A stretch of DNA of 9,391 nucleotides from assembly GCA_031254905.1 (NCBI GenBank), contig JAIRTN010000087.1, positions 1-9,391 of the forward strand, written 5' to 3'. The translations under genes were made by a program, and so were the position numbers. Every line of letters begins with the position of its first letter. Within the stretch, counting starts at the first letter, position 1. The stretch is from Coriobacteriales bacterium (GTDB lineage Bacteria > Actinomycetota > Coriobacteriia > Coriobacteriales > UBA8131). Under the pieces are notes generated by a model. The model saw only the letters and a program-made list of their open reading frames with translations. It searched no databases and was not told the DNA's origin. This document shows positions 6,202 to 9,391 of this stretch, piece by piece.

Positions 6202-8139
6202 ATGGCAATTCCAAAATCCGATTTGACGACGAACTTCGAGATGGCGAAGGCTTTTTCTTGGGTAAGCGTTCCGCGGGCGCAGCGGGAGCGCTTTGAGGAG
6301 GAGCGCCTAGAGGTTAATACGCGCCGCATGTTTGCGTTTGCGCTCTTTGTCATCGGGCTTCAGGTGGTGCTTCAGGTTGCCAATATTTTGTTTCCGCAGC
6401 AGTCCGGCAATGGAATGCCTGTTCCGCTGCAGTTTTATATTTATACCTCGCTGGGGACCCTTCTTATGGGCATTGTGTTCGCCGTGCTGCTTGGCCGCGC
6501 GTGGAAGGGCAAAATACGAAGCCGGCGCGTTAAATCGGCGCTGGTGCAGATACTGCTTTATGGGTTTTCGGTGCTGCAACTGGCGTTTTGCACCGCGAAC
6601 ATCCTGTCTAATCTGGGCGTGAACAGCTATTTTCTTTTTGTCCTGACGTTTTCTATGGTGCCCATTTTGCCGCGCAAACAGAGCTTGTTGACGATTCTTG
6701 CGGGCTTTGCCTACGTGGTCATCATGAGCCTTGCGGTTGACGGCATCAGCGGCACCACCGTCGACGCCGTGACGGGCGAGACCCTTACGTGGACTATCAG
6801 GTCGCTTGAAGTGACCTTTTTTACCGACGTGCGCGCGGTGTTTGTTGTTATTACGGGCATCTCGATTCTTGTCTCCTTGCTTCTGTATAACCTCTACGTT
6901 ACGAATTTTTTGAAGAGCATTGAACTTGAGCGGCAGAAGGCGCACCTTGAGGACCTCGTTCGTGAGAGGACGCTGGAACTTGAGGAAAAGACGCATTTGG
7001 CCGAAATCGCCTCTCAGGCAAAGGGACGCTTCCTGACGAATATGAGTCATGAACTGCGCACGCCGATGAACGCGATTATGGGCATGGCGCGCTCGGCGAA
7101 GCTGGCTAAGACCATGGAGAAGAAGGAGGAAGCGGCCGAGCGCATCATCACGGCGTCGACCTATCTTCAGGGGATTCTCAACGACATTCTCGATATGTCG
7201 AACATCGAGTTGGGCAGGCTTACGCTTGAGCGGGAGCGCTTTTTGCTCAAAAGAAGCCTCCTTGAGGTTGCGGACATCTTTAAGATGCGCGCCGTCGAAA
7301 AGGCGCAGGTATTTGAGAGCAACTTGGACGACATTGAGGAGCGCGGCGTTATCGGCGACAAACTCAGGTTGAAACAGGTGCTGTTTAACCTGCTGGATAA
7401 CGCCATCAAATACACTCCTGAGGACGGCAGGCTTGGGCTGTTTGTGCGACTGCTCTCCGAGGACGATGAGGGCATCGAGTTGGAATTTGCCGTTCGCGAC
7501 AACGGGCGCGGAATCGCCCCGGAGGATATTGAGCGGCTCTTTATCGCGTTTGAGCAGGGAACAACCGACCAGATGCAGCACGTGGGAGCGGGGCTTGGGC
7601 TTCCTATCAGCAAGAACCTCGTGAATATGATGGGTGGCGACATCAGCGTTTCGAGCGTGTTGCACGCGGGCTCAACCTTCTCCTTTACGATACGGATGGA
7701 AAAGGCGGATGCCCTCGCCGCCTTAACCGGCGAGGAGGAGCCCGTCATCCCCGACCTCAGCGGCAAGAGAGCACTTTCCGCCGAGGACATCGAGACCAAT
7801 CGGATAATCATAGAGGAACTGCTCTCCTTAACAAACGCCCTTGTCGAGCACGCGGTAGACGGCGTTGAGGCGCTCGAGATGTTTGAAAACTCTCCTGAAG
7901 GCTATTATGATATTGTTCTCCTTGATTTACTCATGCCCCATAAGGATGGCTTTGCGGTGGCACGAGAACTCAGGAAGATGGAGAGGCGCGACGCGCAAAA
8001 CATCCCGATATACGCTGTCTCCGCAAACGCCTACCCCGAGGACGTGCGGAAGTCCCTTGAGGCGGGCATGAACGGACACCTCGCAAAACCCCTAGACTAC
8101 GCCGCCTTCATGCGCATGCTGCGTGAGGAACTGGGCTGA
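6202..8139 (+). CDS. Membrane-bound hybrid sensor histidine kinase with C-terminal receiver domain
   Basis: 645 residues from the ATG at 6202. The input region has about six hydrophobic segments (near 43-64, 77-98, 112-132, 141-157, 161-179, 211-232) with little periplasmic sequence, so the signal is probably sensed in or at the membrane. A charged coiled-coil linker (about 237-270) leads to the HisKA domain with FLTNMSHELRTPMN, phospho-acceptor H283. The HATPase has the N-box NLLDNAIKYT with N400, the G1 box DNGRGIAPED from D433, FIAFEQ, and the G2 box GAGLGLPIS at 462-470. The receiver keeps E528 and D529, phospho-acceptor D575 (LLDLLMP), S607 and K629 (AKPLD). All catalytic residues are present. 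The protein ends right after the receiver, so a separate phosphotransfer protein or output regulator is needed, and none is in the window. It lies 167 bases after the guanylyltransferase-like gene on the same strand. The signal is unknown. Confidence 0.93.
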   Translation: MAIPKSDLTTNFEMAKAFSWVSVPRAQRERFEEERLEVNTRRMFAFALFVIGLQVVLQVANILFPQQSGNGMPVPLQFYIYTSLGTLLMGIVFAVLLGRAWKGKIRSRRVKSALVQILLYGFSVLQLAFCTANILSNLGVNSYFLFVLTFSMVPILPRKQSLLTILAGFAYVVIMSLAVDGISGTTVDAVTGETLTWTIRSLEVTFFTDVRAVFVVITGISILVSLLLYNLYVTNFLKSIELERQKAHLEDLVRERTLELEEKTHLAEIASQAKGRFLTNMSHELRTPMNAIMGMARSAKLAKTMEKKEEAAERIITASTYLQGILNDILDMSNIELGRLTLERERFLLKRSLLEVADIFKMRAVEKAQVFESNLDDIEERGVIGDKLRLKQVLFNLLDNAIKYTPEDGRLGLFVRLLSEDDEGIELEFAVRDNGRGIAPEDIERLFIAFEQGTTDQMQHVGAGLGLPISKNLVNMMGGDISVSSVLHAGSTFSFTIRMEKADALAALTGEEEPVIPDLSGKRALSAEDIETNRIIIEELLSLTNALVEHAVDGVEALEMFENSPEGYYDIVLLDLLMPHKDGFAVARELRKMERRDAQNIPIYAVSANAYPEDVRKSLEAGMNGHLAKPLDYAAFMRMLREELG

Positions 8140-8230
8140 GGGCGCTGGGGACACTATAGCCGCCGCTTGGCACCTCCTTTTTGGGAGCGGAGGACGTGAC
8201 GAAGATGCCTACGGAGCTAAATAGATGAAT

Positions 8231-8264
8231 CGCCGGGCCCCTCCCTTTTGGGTGGGGCCCGGCG
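8231..8264 (-). terminator. Strong GC-rich hairpin terminator between convergent genes
   Basis: An 11-base perfect stem (CGCCGGGCCCC at 8231-8241 with GGGGCCCGGCG at 8254-8264), followed inward by a T-T mismatch and three more C-G pairs around a TTTT loop. On the minus strand it comes 47 bases after the ppdK stop and is followed by ATTCATCTATTT, a moderate U-rich run, so it most likely ends ppdK. The plus-strand side has no T run, though the hairpin may also stop transcripts of the kinase gene. Confidence 0.8.
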
Positions 8265-8311
8265 ATGGGAAGCCTTGCTGGTGGTGCTTTGCCTTGGTGC
8301 GGCAGGGGCAA

Positions 8312-9391
8312 TCAGCGGTTATCAGAGATGGCAAAACTCTCGGCTAAGGCCGCCTGACCAGCCGCAAGACGGGCGAGCGGCACCCGATAGGGCGAGCAGG
8401 ACACGTAATCAAGCCCAATGGTGTGGAAGGCCTTAACGCTGTCCGGGTCTCCGCCATGCTCACCGCAGACGCCGAGCGTGATACCCGCGTTCCCCTCACG
8501 TCCCAGCTTGCAAGCCATGTCTACAAGCATGGCAACGCCGGGGTCGATGGTCTCAAAGGGATTGAAGGGAATGAGTTTACGCTCGAGATAGCGCGGAATG
8601 AACTTCGATTCAACGTCGTCGCGCGAGAAGCCGAAGGCCGTCTGCGTGAGGTCGTTAGTGCCGAAGGAGAAGAAGTCCGCGTGGCGAGCGATGTCATCGG
8701 CGGTTACGGCAGCGCGGGGCAACTCTATCATGGTGCCAATGGGCAGGTCGCGAACCGAATCGATGCCGAACTCATCCGCAACCTCATTAAGAACCGCCTC
8801 TGTTTCCGAACGCAGAGCCTCGAGTTCGGGGGTGACACTTACGAGCGGTATCATGATTTCCGCCTCGGGGGTAAAGCCCTCTTTGAGCAGACGGGCGACG
8901 GCGGTCGCGATGGCGCGTACCTGCATGGCCGCGAGGTCGGGGTTGAGGATGGCGAGGCGTACGCCGCGCAGGCCGAGCATGGGGTTCATCTCGGCCATCG
9001 AATCGATGCGGGAGAGGAGCCGGCGCTTCGTTGTGATGAGGTCGGCGTCTTGCGTGGTGAGTTCGAGGCGGGTAATTTCGACTTCGAGCGAGCGCGGGTC
9101 GTCGAGGAACTCATGCAGCGGCGGGTCGAGCAGGCGCACGACTACCGGCAGCCCGTCCATCGCCTTGAACATGCCGTAGAAGTCTTCGGTTTGCACGGCG
9201 AGGAGGTCATCGAGGGCCTTTTCGCGCACGGCTGGGTCGTCGCTGAGGATGAAACTTTGGACTATCGCCTTGCGCTCGCCGAGGAACATGTGCTCCGTGC
9301 GGCACAGACCGATGCCCGCGGCCCCAAACTCGCGTGAGAGTTGGGCGTCTGCGGGGTTGTCGGCATTGGCGCGCACGCCGAGCGTACGGAA
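8312..9391 (-). CDS. ppdK: Pyruvate, phosphate dikinase, C-terminal part (cut by window edge)
   Basis: Interconverts pyruvate, ATP and phosphate with PEP, AMP and pyrophosphate, in glycolysis or gluconeogenesis of many anaerobes. The last 359 residues are visible; the ATP-grasp and phosphohistidine domains lie beyond base 9391. The reading frame enters at the edge as FRTLGVRANADNPADA, directly after where the phosphohistidine domain should end. The TIM-barrel PEP/pyruvate domain shows GIGLCRTEHMFL, MNPMLGLRGVRLAI, IMIPLVSV, GTMIELPRAAV, FFSFGTNDLTQTAFGFSRDD, and near the end GVCGEHGGDP. The Cys at visible residue 309 is the expected catalytic acid/base. It stops at 8312, and a hairpin terminator follows. 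The C-terminal ISDNR tail is short and ordinary. Plain PEP synthase or PTS enzyme I are less likely because the GVRANADNP and SRDDVE motifs are those of PpdK. Confidence 0.96.
   Translation of the reverse strand, partial: FRTLGVRANADNPADAQLSREFGAAGIGLCRTEHMFLGERKAIVQSFILSDDPAVREKALDDLLAVQTEDFYGMFKAMDGLPVVVRLLDPPLHEFLDDPRSLEVEITRLELTTQDADLITTKRRLLSRIDSMAEMNPMLGLRGVRLAILNPDLAAMQVRAIATAVARLLKEGFTPEAEIMIPLVSVTPELEALRSETEAVLNEVADEFGIDSVRDLPIGTMIELPRAAVTADDIARHADFFSFGTNDLTQTAFGFSRDDVESKFIPRYLERKLIPFNPFETIDPGVAMLVDMACKLGREGNAGITLGVCGEHGGDPDSVKAFHTIGLDYVSCSPYRVPLARLAAGQAALAESFAISDNR

Noticed and set aside
6307..7665. 452-codon minus-strand open frame opposite the histidine kinase
   Set aside because: No recognisable motif, very basic composition; the plus strand has all kinase boxes over the same bases.
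8173..8193. CCTCC and GGAGG inverted repeat after the kinase gene
   Set aside because: Five pairs with an 11-base loop and no T run after it; the hairpin at 8231-8264 is far stronger.
8423..9337. 304-codon plus-strand open frame opposite ppdK
   Set aside because: Antisense shadow; the minus strand carries the conserved PpdK sequence.

Overview
The window looks like a chromosomal segment of an actinobacterium, most likely class Coriobacteriia (Eggerthellaceae-like). This rests on moderately high GC, the lysS–clpC neighbourhood, a TatA with an FGPKNLPKLG hinge, a DUF2085 membrane protein, a membrane-embedded hybrid histidine kinase and a bacterial pyruvate phosphate dikinase. The placement is inferred from gene content and protein style, not from a marker search. 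Eight protein genes are supported, two of them cut by the window edges. No tRNA, rRNA, CRISPR array, insertion sequence or phage gene was seen, and no gene-free stretch exceeds about 250 bases.

Left part (1-3516, all minus strand, read right to left): tatA (Tat translocase pore subunit), a 224-base gap, then greA (transcript cleavage factor), lysS (lysyl-tRNA synthetase) and clpC (Clp ATPase, N-terminal 298 residues only). The last three have short gaps and probably form one housekeeping operon linking RNA polymerase rescue, tRNA charging and protein quality control.

Middle part (3692-6034): a DUF2085 multi-pass membrane protein (minus) lies head to head with an unusual plus-strand gene. That gene encodes a protein clearly built on the mannose-1-phosphate guanylyltransferase fold, but every nucleotidyltransferase signature I can align has been replaced and a low-complexity segment is inserted. 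The 252-base divergent gap holds three diverged direct repeats at an exact 38-base period, ending at the DUF2085 start codon.

Right part (6202-9391): an orphan hybrid histidine kinase with about six membrane segments (plus strand) converges on ppdK (pyruvate phosphate dikinase, C-terminal 359 residues, minus strand). A strong GC-rich hairpin separates them.

The most interesting items are the apparently catalytically dead guanylyltransferase-like protein, possibly linked to the downstream sensor kinase, and the 38-base repeats in the DUF2085 leader. The rest is ordinary housekeeping.
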